Shown: piece after piece, positions 44,301-56,243 of the stretch
How the letters are laid out: every line of letters begins with the position of its first letter
Position numbering within the stretch: the stretch's first letter is position 1
NCBI RefSeq assembly: GCF_037975245.1
Contig: NC_092576.1
Coordinates: 13,056,111 to 13,120,110 of the forward strand
DNA from: Apostichopus japonicus
Lineage: Eukaryota > Echinodermata > Holothuroidea > Aspidochirotida > Stichopodidae
Direction: 5' to 3'
DNA length: 64,000 nucleotides
Made by a program: the position numbers and the translations under genes
Notes under the pieces: model-generated
The model's input: only the letters and a program-made list of their open reading frames with translations
Database searches by the model: none
Told to the model about the DNA's origin: nothing

Positions 44301-47126
44301 CAGGGGACTGAACTTATATAGGTAGGCCATAGACGAATCAATGAGTTTAGTATGCAGTGAGTGCTAACCGGGGCCGTCCCCGAGACAAAATTAAAATTTA
44401 GGATATAATTGATGTATTCTCAGATATATTTAAACGCAAGATGTCTTACTAAATAATAATCAACTAAAATGTCCCTAGCTGATGGATGCAGGTATGGGCC
44501 TGAAGCTTAGTAGGGGGACCGGAGGCAAATGAAGGATTTTATTAGAGAGGGAGTGTTGGCCTGGGGTCATTGAAGCGGACTCGCTTGTAAACGGGGGGTG
44601 GGGGCAAGGAATCCACTCCCCGAAACAGGAATAAAATTGGTGCATTCAACGGCATACTTATACTACAATTAATTATATGTACTAGTTAGCACTAAACCCA
44701 TGGTTGTGTTATGTAAATTAACAATAATAATAACAACTATTTTCGATGACTGATTTAGGTAAAGAAGTCTAAACATTTTACTTTCAAAATAAATAGTTGT
44801 CGATGGGTGCATTCTAGAGTATATTTTAACTATAATTTCGGTCCAATCAGTAGCTCTTTACGCAATATTTTGTTAATAGTTACTCCATTTGACTGCCACC
44901 ATTTCCCTTTAACTGGCGTTGGGAGGTGAGGACTCTCAGGTGTTTAATGTATCTCCGGAGCATGATGAGGCAGCCAATACTCATAGCTAGTAGAGTAACT
45001 TCTGTTCATGTTCCACAACCGTGCATCAGTAACTACAGCGCTGTGTTCGTAACACGGTAACATGTGTTACACGTGGCATATATACTCGTTTGTTCTCACC
45101 CTCAAATATAACGAGAAAAAAACTATGGTTTTGAGGTGACCTATACATGAAACCCTTCCATCCATATGAAATTTTAACACACATTCTTCTGAATCATCTC
45201 GTCTGAATTTAATTCAGTCTATTGTTTTCTTTTTCACAACGTAATTCATCATAATTTGAGAGAAGAACAGAAAGAGAGGGAGAGAGACAATGAAAGATCA
45301 GAAAATGACTGGAATTTGTTAATCATTGATTTCTATAGTGGTGAATCATTCTGTAATCTATATACCGCCTCGAATTCTTAACTTTCTATCACTGACCGCG
45401 CCCCCCCCCCCTCCCTCAACACGTCATTGTACTCTGTTTACTCTAAGTAAACCGTATGTTCTAGCCGAAGTCAACGGGAGTCCAATCCCGTAACGTAGCA
45501 CAATCTCGTATATACCAGTCGTGTACGGTTGTACACAACTGTACCAGTTGACGGAACTATTAATGGAGACACAAACTTAAAATTTTTTATTGATCTATAT
45601 AGGATATTGATAACTGCCAGGATCATCCTAACAGCTAAGAACAATCTTATTCCATCCATTTGCCATACGGTACTACCCTGACGCATTTGTAAAGTCTAAT
45701 TATATGACATCATCTTGACATATGTACTTCATTTTTGTTTTGCTCTACTTCGTGCAATGTTTAATTTTTACAATTAAATTTGTTTTTTTTTTGCAAATGC
45801 TGAAGCTAGTTGCATGACCTAAGCTAATGCCGTCGGTTACAGGATCAAAACAGTTAACATTGCACCTTAGATCCCTAATTAACATTTCTACAATTGCGTT
45901 TCCATCATCAAATATTAGCTGTTAATAAATTCCTTTTTAAATGAAAACGATTCAATCTCCGCCATGTCATTCTGTAAGATTGTTGACTAAAAAAAATAGT
46001 ATCTTTTTTTACTATTTGATCTATGTCAAACGTTTCTGAACGGAAGTTAATTGCAATAACATAAAAGGAAATCACAATTTCAAATTGACTAATTTTTGCT
46101 TGGGGTTTATATAATAGGTAATCCTGTAAATTTGTATAAGTTTGCATGCCAAAAATATATATTTATACCTGAAGATTAAACAACCAAATCCCAAATGCTC
46201 ACGGAAGTTTGTTTAATGTTCGCTCTGGGATAGCACCCTAGGATAGGCACTATCACATCACATATTAACAAAATGACCGCTCCCTGAGTAAATAAGGATG
46301 AATCTTAAAAACAAAATTTTAGATGTTTGTGGGGAGTTGTTCTTCACAAAGATCAAAATAAAGATAAGTGGTAGGGGTTTACGTATCTTTTAAGCTCTTT
46401 CTAAACCAAGATACCTTACCCACCAACGTGAAATTTGAAGGATCCGCTGAAGATCCGCTGTAGATACTAACAAACGCGATTATATCTTTGGTGTATTGAA
46501 AGTTGTCACTTCATTATTCTCTTTCCGATATTCAACTAGTTATTATAACGCTAATACAGCTCGAAGTTGCAAATGAAATCAAGTGTAAACCTCATTAATA
46601 TTATAAAATACAGTGTACAGTTCCTAACAATAAAGCTCGATTGATTAAATCATCGAGTTAAAAAACAAGATAATGCGATGGTTATTTCATCGAACAGTCA
46701 GCCATATTTTGCCCCTTACATAAAAATGTATACAATTTTTTGTTTTGGTCTTTATATATCATTCAAGGGACTACAGGGACCTCCAACTATCCCCTACAAG
46801 GGTTTTTCATTGTCGTAAATGGACCTCAGCTAGGCCGAGAATCTCAAGGTACTTTGTACCTGTATGCTTTACATTCTGGCCTCCAACCGCAGTTTACTGA
46901 GCATGTGTTCGAAAAGAAAGGTGGATTACTGACTCAATATGTTGACACTGGGAGAATACCTGCACTAACAGGTTTTCAATTTTCACAACGTGGCTCATTT
47001 CTCTCGATTGGAGCAACGACTCGCTACAGAGGAACACGCTATGGAGCTTACAAGGTCAAACTCGTCCCAGACTCTCAAAATTTAGGGACCAGAACGGGAT
47101 TTGTAAAACCTAAAAGTGGTGAGTAC

Positions 47127-47174
<48 letters not shown>

Positions 47175-47434
47175 GGCTATAGATATATAGGCTATATATA
47201 GGCTATATATATATATAGGCTATATATGTATATATATAGCCTATATATATATATATATATAGGCTATATATATATAAATGAAAATCGAAATGAATTGGAA
47301 AATCAAGATCAGTGAAAAAACTTTCAGCCTCCACTGGGATTCGAACCACGGGCCTTCCGTGGTTCGTTACGATTCATTACGATTTTCATTTATATATATT
47401 TTTATTTGCCTTTGTCGTTTACCTCCATTGCATT

Positions 47435-47513
<79 letters not shown>

Positions 47514-48899
47514 GATGTCGAGATGAGAAAAGTACATTTCGTCTCTATAGCATTTATCCAACTTTAATTATACTGAATTTAATGCACAGAGAACGAACAA
47601 ATCATACTCGCATTGTTCCTCTCTGTAGATTTACTGGATACCAGAGGTGTCTTTACCAGAACTGTGTGGCCCGCAGTGTAAGGAGGCACTAGACTGGCGT
47701 CTTCTCCTGATAATAACATCGGAGTTCGATGGTCTCCTGGATGTCGAAGTATTCAGTGGTGTAAAGGCAAGAAACGAAACGTGAACACAGGGCCCAGATT
47801 GCAGCTAACATCTACTGATGATGCTGGTGTGTACACCATAAGCAGAGGCAAACGAGGGGCAAGAGGCTGGTTCGTTCAAATTGAGGTCATTGCGTCAAGT
47901 AAGTAAGAGAACATTTTATCATCACATTTTTATCTCCAGAAGACTTACACTTTACTGAAACGATGGCTTTAGACTACGTTACAATATCTGCAAAGGAAGA
48001 TCGATGTAACTTAAAGTCACACACAAAACACAAAACCCACCACCTTACGTGTAATAATCCCCTAAGCACATTTTGAGCTTTGTACTTGTCGTTTCTGTGG
48101 CGGAACTATTTTAAGCCGATTTATGTGTTTTTTTCTTCAAATATCAAATACAGTTTTTAAATGTACAAGTTTTCATCACTTTTTTTTCGTAAATTAGGAT
48201 TAATGTGGTAACTGTAGGGTCCCCGGGGAGATGGAACGGCAACGAGGGCAGATCCTTGACCCCTTACACCACCATATAAATTGCTGACATGGGGCATAAT
48301 GGATGTGAACTGCGTGTTTTCTTTTATATTCTATAGTGGTCACACTATCTTGATAATTAGTACGTATATACCGGTCCGAGGTAGATCGGTAGAGCTTAGC
48401 AGTTAACACATCATGATGTTTTTAATATTCCATAAGATTTCTTAATTGTAGAGCAATATCAAGGAACGTTGGAATATGGATATTTGGAATTATATTATGA
48501 TCACGTCTCTTGTTATGCAGCCTGTCAGTTCAGTGAGTATTTGAATGGCCAATCATGTGATGGCCGCACCGTCACGTCTTGCAAAAACGGAGGAGTACCG
48601 CGGGACGCAGTCGATGAATGTCTCTGCCCTCCGTTTTTCACTGGGGACGATTGTAGTGAAGGCAAGTTGTTTCATGTGATATAACATTTCAATCACACGT
48701 AACCATTACGTGGGATTACTGCCTAGTTATCTTCTAATTAAATCTTGAAAGCGTATATCATTTAATTTTACAAGAGAACTAACACTTGGTGATGATGGTG
48801 GTGGTGTTGGTGGTAGTGATGGTGGTGATGATGATGATGGTGATGATGGTGGTGATGGTGATGATTGTGGTGATGATGATGATGGTGATGATGATGATT

Positions 48900-48979
<80 letters not shown>

Positions 48980-48980
48980 A

Positions 48981-49017
<37 letters not shown>

Positions 49018-49570
49018 CGCTGACGATGTATATTACTGTCGTCTTGTTAATTTTTTTGGTTTTAACCTTTTAAGGGTATGTTAAGGTATGTTACGCTATG
49101 CGACCTGTTAACTATTGCATCATCGAGACTGCGAAAAGAAAACATCGTTGAGAGAGTTGACTTGTGCATCTGTTGATTATTCATTAAATCCGTTCTTCGT
49201 CCCTTAAATAATGTAGCAAATTAGAATATGAAATTACCCATGTAAATGAAATAGCCGTCATTTGAAGAAAAAACCCCATCTTGTTCTAACAAAAAATCAG
49301 CTCTGAGAAAATCTTGAGCGAAGTTCCATAATATATCTCACAGTTTGAGCATAGTGACTATCATTATGGTGTGTCACCAACTGCCACATCAAAAGGGATC
49401 GAAAATAATTTTTAAATTTTTAATTAGTACTTTGCTTCGAAAGTATTACAGTCACAGGTAAATGAGAGAACTCGTCATTTGATCTCCGCCTGCATGTGTT
49501 CTAAATTTCCTTTTGGGTTTTAATGTTACACGATATATATATACATATGTATATATATATATATATATAC

Positions 49571-49624
<54 letters not shown>

Positions 49625-50406
49625 TATATTTTATTTTCAAGTTACATTCTTTCACATTTAGAGGTGAACCAACCAGACGACAAAGCACGGGATTTTGTGC
49701 TCGGGACCACCGGTGGAGTTTTTGCCATACGCTGTGGTGAGCACCTACCAGGTGGTAACCCAAAGTGCCGTGGCTACCTGTTCTGCTATGGGGATCTCTA
49801 TGGTTGCAAGTGTGCTTCAGGATGGTGGGGAAATAACTGTGACCAACGTGAGATTATTATTATTTTTATTCATTCAAGACATTTTACGGACTAACAAAAA
49901 GATGACAGAAATTGATTATATATTATATTAGATATAGATTATATAATATATATATATATAATATATATATATTGTAAATACATCTGCCAACATCAAAACG
50001 GATGCCATATCATCGGGATCAATTTAGCTGAAAATTTTGTTCAAGTTTATAATTTGTCGATGAGTTATCAACATAGGTAGAGAATATTTCTCTACAAGAA
50101 AGACATATTTTGACGAAAGTAGAAATACAGGGAATTTTGAAAGCTAATGAAACATTCCGAATGTATCAGGTTCCAGGAACAAATCAGCAAGACGATTTCA
50201 TTTTAGTTACATTTAGAACTTACATTTTAGTTTTAAAAAGAAATTGATACAAATATGCTGTAATTGGTAGTTTTCCATGTCCAGATCATGAAAAAGAAAC
50301 AATATTTTGTTTATTCCAATTAGCTTGTCAGAAAGGAAAGTGGGGAGTTGACTGCTCACAGAACTGTCCGAACAACCAAGACTGTGACAGCATCTTTGGG
50401 CCATAA
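38256..50406 (+). CDS. Secreted Ig/EGF-domain protein (receptor-ectodomain-like), 6 exons, one in-frame stop
   Basis: Exons 38256-38307, 46768-47118, 47629-47898, 48452-48661, 49662-49847 and 50324-50406 join in consistent phase 1 and encode 383 residues plus a stop. Order: signal peptide (MELFVSLKYLLFVAHFI), an N-terminal domain of about 115 residues, an Ig-like domain (ending DDAGVYTISRG), and cysteine-rich EGF/laminin-EGF-like modules. There is no membrane segment or kinase before TAA 50404-50406. The architecture resembles the ectodomain of Tie-type receptors; that is inference. Two oddities: TAA at 47679-47681 inside the Ig exon, and a GC donor after exon 4. It may be a pseudogene, a null allele, or be rescued by an in-frame acceptor three codons' worth of sequence further on (AG 47681-47682). 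Intron 1 is 8.5 kb and holds a LINE and a MITE. Confidence 0.65.
39035..40560 (+). mobile_element. LINE (CR1/L2/Jockey-like), 5' truncated, decayed
   Basis: It encodes RT in several frames: [57 protein letters not shown] and the catalytic FADDT. A frameshift near 39330, TAA at 39678-39680 and another break near 40000 disable it. The intact last ORF (39961-40470) ends DKHFKHCNRV. It lies in intron 1 of the Ig/EGF gene in sense orientation and is a relative of 25585-26640. Confidence 0.9.
40561..46767. other. Rest of Ig/EGF gene intron 1
   Basis: Holds one MITE (42671-43026), weak tRNA-like stretches at 42385-42460 and 42530-42615, a GC-rich palindromic patch GACGCGCGCTCGCGCGC near 41190, and otherwise featureless AT-rich DNA. 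Confidence 0.55.
42671..43026. mobile_element. hAT-like MITE, copy 2 of the CATAGGCGTAGGAG family
   Basis: Ends CATAGGCGTAGGAGCC and GCCTCCTACGCCTATG. The interior is similar to 5612-6013 (GCCCGAAAAAT, GCATATCATATAGGCAT, CATCGGTTATTACAT). No matching target duplication is visible, so this copy is older or rearranged. Confidence 0.82.
46768..47118 (+). CDS. Ig/EGF gene exon 2: N-terminal domain
   Basis: Acceptor ATTCAAG|GGACTA, or in frame CTACAG|GGACC at 46775/46776. Donor AAAGTG|GTGAGT at 47118/47119. It encodes TTGTSNYPLQGFFIVVNGPQ and continues without cysteines to GTRTGFVKPKSG. I do not recognise the fold. Confidence 0.75.
47128..47272. repeat. (AT)n with AGGCTATATA interruptions
   Basis: Begins nine bases after the exon 2 donor. 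Several TATATAGGCTATATA units, some inverted (ATATAGCCTATATA near 47235). Confidence 0.95.
47438..47515. repeat. (AT)n microsatellite
   Basis: About 65 bp of AT in intron 2. Confidence 0.97.
47629..47898 (+). CDS. Ig/EGF gene exon 3: Ig-like domain with in-frame TAA
   Basis: Acceptor CTCTGTAG|ATTTAC; donor GTCAA|GTAAGT. The frame reads LLDTRGVFTRTVWPAV, then TAA (47679-47681), then GGTRLASSPDNNIGVRWSPG and DDAGVYTISRG. The frame is uninterrupted on both sides of the single stop. CAA or another single-base neighbour would be coding. Confidence 0.75.
47679..47681 (+). other. In-frame TAA within Ig-like exon
   Basis: A single stop codon within a 270-bp exon that is otherwise open and has conserved domain features on both sides. 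Confidence 0.75.
48452..48661 (+). CDS. Ig/EGF gene exon 4: EGF-like module
   Basis: Acceptor TTGTAG|AGCAAT. It encodes CYAACQFSEYLNGQSC and an EGF-like block CKNGG...CLCPPFFTGDDC. The exon ends AGTGAAG before GCAAGT, a non-canonical GC donor; no GT donor gives the phase needed by the next exon. Confidence 0.8.
48662..48667 (+). other. GC-AG intron donor (GAAG|GCAAGT)
   Basis: Matches the usual consensus of minor GC donors. The matching acceptor is at 49660-49661. The phase agrees with both flanking exons. Confidence 0.75.
48793..49019. repeat. (GAT)n microsatellite with GGT variants
   Basis: GGT/GAT mixture at the left, purer GAT at the right, in intron 4. Confidence 0.97.
49533..49625. 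repeat. (AT)n microsatellite
   Basis: About 90 bp of AT with a few ACATATGT interruptions, ending 36 bp before the exon 5 acceptor. Confidence 0.97.
49662..49847 (+). CDS. Ig/EGF gene exon 5: cysteine-rich module
   Basis: Acceptor CATTTAG|AGGTGA, just after a 90-bp AT repeat. Donor CCAAC|GTGAGA. It encodes FVLGTTGGVFAIRCGEHLPG and CYGDLYGCKCASGWWGNNC, the second half of an EGF-like fold. Confidence 0.8.
50324..50406 (+). CDS. Ig/EGF gene exon 6: last EGF-like half and stop
   Basis: Acceptor CAATTAG|CTTGTC; it encodes PCQKGKWGVDCSQNCPNNQD, CDSIFGP and TAA. An AATAAA is at 51398-51403. Confidence 0.75.
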
Positions 50407-51640
50407 AATCAAGACTTATGCAGATGGAAGCATGTAGCACCCGGTACCCGATCATCTTCAATCTGATTATTTCACGAAATATATTTCAAACGGTAATTTC
50501 TGTAATACTGTAATAATATTGTTTCTTTTCATCGGTGGTTTTTTTTTTGGTCTTTTCTGTTTAAGTATTTTTTACGTTAAACTTTATGGAATACCTTTTG
50601 TATCACTTGAAATGACCGTTCAGAGGAGACATTTAATTTTGACTGATAAAAAGGAAAATGTATACTAAGTAGCGTGCATGCATTTCCTACTTTGCATTAC
50701 GAGATATTTATAGTTGAAATTTTTGTTACATTTTGTAACATCAGGGAATTTAAAGTAAACAGGTGTGTTGTCATAGTTGTAGCACACTGACAGCAAAATA
50801 TTTTCCCTTTTTTTACTATATTGCTTTATCGCTTGGGTTGGATAAGGTTCAACATTTCCTGATAGAATGTGTAGTTTACAAAATCTCCAAATTACTGTAG
50901 TGTATTCAGAGGTAACAATTGGTAGAACTATTTCAACTTTAACTCTTGTTATCTTCAACACGAAACAAACCAATTAAGTTCAAATTATACTATAGTATAA
51001 TTCTATATATTCTTAGACAAAAAAAAAAACTGTTTATTAATCAGAAATATATTTTCCTTGTGATTATTCTTGCTTTTTTTCTTTCTTCTTTTCATCTTGT
51101 CCTGAGTGCCTGAAATCATATCGTAGAATTTTTTTTCGATTACGTAATTATCTGAATAAGTAAATTCACGTTATTGTTTAATAAGAAAAGCGAAGCCAAT
51201 CGTCAAAAACGTTCACAGAATAGAACTTTACCAGAAATCGAATTAATGCACCGAATAATCCACTTAATGTTTGTTTATAGAACTGGTTGATATGTAAACA
51301 TTTTAAGTTGGGTATTACGGACATTCTGTTAGGATTATCCTTTCCAATTTGCCTAAATATTTCCGTCAAACTTCATCTCTAACTTTGTAATAACATCAAT
51401 AAAATGATTAATAATAAGTCACTGCTTTCTGCTTTTCTTTCAAGAATCAGATAGTTAACGATATTTGAAGAAAAAAAAACTACGCAAAGGATATTATATC
51501 TGCTACTAGAAAAACCTTGAAAACAATCAAAGATTGAAAGTTTGTTCAAGACTACCTAAGACTATCTCTAATCTGCATTTTTATTGGTAAAAACAAGTAT
51601 AATTTTAAAGACACTTTATGAAAAAAAGGACCTTTGACAC
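50407..51640. other. 3' flank of Ig/EGF gene
   Basis: AT-rich, AATAAA at 51398-51403, no further EGF-type exon recognisable. Confidence 0.5.
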
Positions 51641-52320
51641 TCTTCACCAATTAAAGGTTCTTTTACTTCATAAGTCCGGGCTCCATATTACATATCAAGT
51701 TTTAACCGAGCTTTGCTCTTCGTGTTATCGTGTTTAAAAGGCTTAAAACTTTGACTTACGTTGTCCCGAATGACCGTTGACCCCTTAAAACAAACCTACA
51801 GGGTGGCTCCCTGAGACCTACTTACGAAATTTAACAGACTAAGCTTTATTCTTAATGTGTAGTTTTCAAACTTTGATCCCTGGTTACTCCAAGTCATATT
51901 TGACTCCCCTTACAAAAAACACATTATATTCATATTAGACAAACCTACGTATACTGCATATCAAGTTTCACTGAGCTTTATTTTTGGCGTTATCGTGTGT
52001 GCAAGGTTTTCAGATGATTGTGACCTCTGTTACCCCTTCATGACCTTGAACCTCCATTAACAGCTCTCTTCTGATCCTTCTCCTTAAGACTGATACCACA
52101 CATAAGCAGCTTGATCAGGTTTTCAGTCTCTTTGAGTAAGCGTCGTGTTTCCAATGTTACAAGACTTTGTCCTCTCCTGACTCCAAATGACCTTTGACCT
52201 GTCCAAATAAACAATAGGGTTCACCTACTCACGATGAGGCACCTACGTGCAAAAGCATGACAACAATATACTACGAGACGAGGTGTTTACAAGCCAAGAT
52301 TGTCATACACATATACATAC
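51641..52320. repeat. Dispersed repeat with internal degenerate units
   Basis: CATATCAAGTTT...GAGCTTT...GTTATCGTGT occurs at about 51693 and 51957, each followed by a TGACC-rich tail (GACCGTTGACC, ATGACCTTGAACC, ATGACCTTTGACCTG). It looks like a non-coding element built of diverged subrepeats. No terminal repeats identified. Confidence 0.55.
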
Positions 52321-54659
52321 ACACACCCTATTGACACGGTGGCATATTATATTATGCAATCGTTGTTTTCAACACTAAAGACAACCGACTGTTACTTTTT
52401 GAACAGCGCACTGTCAACTATCGTTTTTGATTAAGGGCAGCACATAGCTTTAGATCAGTTCTCAATCAACCGTGAACTAATTAATTGATGCAATTGTTCG
52501 AATTGATGGTAATAGATCATTACATACTTCAGCACTGTGTGTGCTACAGAACAGAAGACCACTAAAACTCACTCGCTGATCAGAAGACTAACTTCACTCC
52601 CTCAGTGAGGGCAATATTCTTGTATTCACTCAACTGTACAATGAAGCGTGAACTACTTGTGTGTGCCTTGAACTTCATCCACACCATAGAATTTGATAAG
52701 GACAGAACGCTGACAGAGTGTATTGCCGTGTGTTTTAGCAATGAAGCCTTGAAAATCAGGGAGGGCACTTTCTGTGTACGGCAAAATCCCAGATCATTGT
52801 ACGTCTCCATACATACAGTGTGTATTCTAATCTGAAATTGAATTTCTTTTTACCCATTTTTTCGAAAGAGTATTTGTACTTTTCACAACAGAGACATGCT
52901 ATGACGACCAGAGTGGTAAGTACTTTACTTCTGACTGAGGAACCAACTTTAAAAAACTTTATTTCGCCTGTAATGACTCGAGCAAGTGGAGCGACAAATC
53001 GAAGTTACAATGCAGTAACGTTAGGCGTAACGCAGCAATACCATTGGCGTTGTTATAGGCCTAGTTCCCAAATCCCACAGCCTAGACTACAGTACTACTA
53101 GCTCAACTGTAGGCCTAGTAGGTATTCAGGTAGACCAACATTAAGCCCATTGCAACTTAAATCTTGGACAGTGTCTAATGTGTTGGGAAATGATCTAATG
53201 GAAAAGAGCTTTCCATAATAGAACAATCGTAGGTTGAAAATTTCTCCACAATCTTCATTATCAAGTGATATCTGTGCAAAATTGCAAATGGTGTTCAGCA
53301 AGTAACTCTGGAAACAAATTATTTCTTGGAAGGAGATGACCATCAGTTTGTGTCATAATGAGATTAATCAAGTTGTTCTACCAGCTAATTTTGAGATTTT
53401 CTGTTTTTTTCCCTCCAGATTCAGTCGAGGAATTCGGAAATGCATTGGGAACAATTAACTTATGCTACTGTGTGGATTTATGAGGACAAACTACTGTAGC
53501 TATTTTGTGAATCAAAGATTGAAAGAGCTGGATGGGATCTGGAGTAAAATAGTAATCCATAAGCAAGTCTTGTTAGAAATGAATTCACTGTGATGAAGGA
53601 ATGTTATTGTACGTTGCTATGGTACCAGACTGGAGTTCCACAACAACAAATCACTGAATTGGACAACTCTGAAAACACTTGATGATGGCACTTTTAATCC
53701 TCTTCTGTCCTTGCATCTTAGCAACAGTGAATACCTTTGCACATTCACAGCAGAATATGGATGGTCTTTAGCACTGCCAGAGATGGATTCAAATAATGAT
53801 TCTGAACATTTTAAAAATGACATGATGGTACCCATTTTTATCATTATTACGATATGAAAATAATTTTGGTCTGTTCACCATCTGTGAGAATATTAAAATA
53901 CTGTAGGAATCGAACCTACTTTCAAGAATATCCAAGATAACATGGGCAGATACAGAGGATGGGTTTCGATCCTCCCCCTTTGTGTCTGTTCTGTTCAAAA
54001 AATGCTATCTTGTATGTTTATCTCCTTTTATCACATGTATATTAATCACCCCTAGTGAGACAATCAGTCCTGTCTATGACTCCTCTCACTGGTAAGATAA
54101 CAGTAAGTCATAGAAAGGGTCAGAGGTTATCACTACTTAGAGAGCTGTTTGTTTCTGTGGTCACTTACATCCTGGTAGCAGTAGAGAGAAGAAGTCTAAT
54201 AGATTAGAAAACTGTTATCTTGTGTGTTGACTTATTTTTCAATTATCTTTGGAACATTATACACCAGCTCTTGTTTAATGCAACTTTAAATGTCTGGAAA
54301 GTGTCATTTCTGGTATCTGAGAGGCTCATGGCAAACATTTTTCTTTCTTGTATTATTTTAGTGCTCCACTTGGATAATTTCATAGTTGTCCCTGGAAAAT
54401 GCTGTGGAAAAGCAACCCCCCCCCCTCCCATTCCAACACATAGCTACTTTTGTGTAATACTTCCATATTAGTTTTTGCATGCAGTTTTCAGTTAAATGTT
54501 AATATTGCAAAGTGGGTAGTAGTATTTGCAGGATAAAATATCCCACCTTATCAAGTGAGAGTACATACAGTTTGATGGATGTCTACATTTAGTCACAGTC
54601 ATCAAAATGACTGAGATGCTATCACGAGTAGTGGCTTGAGTGTCGTTCTTTACGTTTTA
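52321..54659. other. Intergenic, no gene seen
   Basis: An ORF pair at 52580-52835 overlaps on both strands and has no recognisable domain. Two opposed B-box-like sequences lie at 53908 and 53970. Nothing firmly supported. Confidence 0.45.
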
Positions 54660-54664
54660 CCTAC

Positions 54665-55746
54665 TGTTACGTTGGAATGCGAGAGGTCTCGATAACTAAT
54701 TTTTAACGAGACACAAGCCTGGGTTCGTTTCGGTAAGGAACACAGACAAATTGACGAGTGTAGAGATTTTAAATGAGAACGTAAACTATATTGAACAATG
54801 GATTTCGAACCAACAACAACAAGTGGTAATTACAAATATATAGAAAATTACTCACAAACTTAACATGATAGGATACACTTTAAAACACGCTGGTCTCTTC
54901 CAACGGCGATATCCCTCAGCGGCCACGACCTTGATGACGACGATTCTCGGTCCGTTGTACCGCGAAATTCACTGGTCCTCGACGAAGTTTCTCGCGATCC
55001 CAGAAACAGCAGTCACCTTCTTTCCGGCGATGCTCCAAAATAGAAGACGAACTTCCAGCCACAATAGAGTGAAGCACAAGTCGAACTTCTCGCCGACAAA
55101 ATATTACCAGAGTCAGTCCAAAATCAGCTTTATAGCCACCAACTCCTGGCGTAACGAACTTCCTCAACGGAGACAGAAATTCTTCATCTTCTCCGCAATA
55201 ACGACTGAAAACTGTAGTATCACAGTAAAGTCCTCTCCAAACTTCTGAATGGAAGTGTAGAATCAATCTTGGTATCGATATCTCAATCCTTCAGAAAATA
55301 CTGGTAGTTGAGCACTGACGATATATAGTAGAATGATATATTTTGTGTCGTCGCTTGTATTCGTACAGAAACTGAGAAACTCTCCGATCTGGGCGGGCTT
55401 TTATACGATTCGCCACTGTCAAGAATCATCTAGATCTTTCTCGATACACCTGACCCAGTTTTTCTATTCTTGGAAGTCCTTTGCATCTCTTGCGAACGTT
55501 CCAGAGAATCGGTGTACAGCAAGCTTACACGCGATCTCACGTAAACCGACGTTAACCCGAGACCAGCGCGTCATCATAAGGAATATACCAGAACAATCGT
55601 GTATTATAACATTGTGACACGGTAACCCGACCTAATTTCTCAAATACTGATTTATCACGTAGGCAATTTCAATTACTCTCCACATTATAACATTAGGTTC
55701 CTCACTAGCAGTAACTAGCGTTAGGCTACAATGGGCCCTCGTAACA
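54665..55746 (-). repeat. 3' LTR of the Gmr1-type element
   Basis: TGTTACG...CGTAACA ends. Direct repeat of 58793-59874. The plus-strand ORFs inside (54865-55248, 55333-55617) are shared by both LTRs and probably have no coding meaning. Confidence 0.95.
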
Positions 55747-55757
55747 CCCTCCCCCTT
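55747..55757 (-). promoter_or_regulatory. Polypurine tract
   Basis: Minus strand reads AAGGGGGAGGG directly against the 3' LTR, the expected plus-strand primer site. Confidence 0.85.
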
Positions 55758-55983
55758 AAAGGAAAGTTTGAATGTAATGAAAACTTTCTAATTTCTTACA
55801 TTCTACTACATCTTATCAACAAACAAATATTCTATCATAAAATATGTACTTTGTTACACTTGAACAAATTTTTGTTAAACATTCATCAAACAACTTTTAA
55901 GTTATGCATAATAAATAATTCTGAGTGTTCTTTATACACATGCATAGTGATATTATCTTTGTCTTGTCATATATACAATAAAT

Positions 55984-56243
55984 TTATGTGAATCTGGACA
56001 AAGCATCTGCCATCACATTGTCTTTTCCTTTTATGTGTCTCACATCAAGATTGTACTCTTGTAAAGTTAAACTCCATCTCATTAATCTTTGATTCTTATT
56101 CTTCATTCTATGTATGAAAGTGAGAGGATTATGATCAGTGAACACAAGCACAGGGTAGACAGTAGTATGCAAATATACGTCGAAATGTTGCAGTGATAAT
56201 AAGAGTGCAAGACATTCCTTTTCAATAGTTAAATAATTCCTGG
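55984..56243 (-). pseudogene. RNase H fragment of the LTR element
   Basis: Starts at the fusion point near 56243 with TIEKECLALLLSLQHFDVYL, then VFTDHNPLTFIHRMKNKNQR and a terminal KGKDNVMADALSRFT plus stop. The first half of RNase H and all of RT are absent. It is in a different frame from the gag-integrase ORF, so the deletion junction also shifts frame. Confidence 0.88.

Noticed and set aside
47320-47375. tRNA-like GTTCGAATCCC near a microsatellite
   Set aside because: Too short for more than a B-box match.
52580-52835. Overlapping ORFs on both strands, 76 codons each
   Set aside because: No domain, no splice context, and equal openness on both strands.
54865-55617. ORFs of 127 and 94 codons, also present at 59059-59745
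   Set aside because: They lie within both LTRs and show no recognisable domain.
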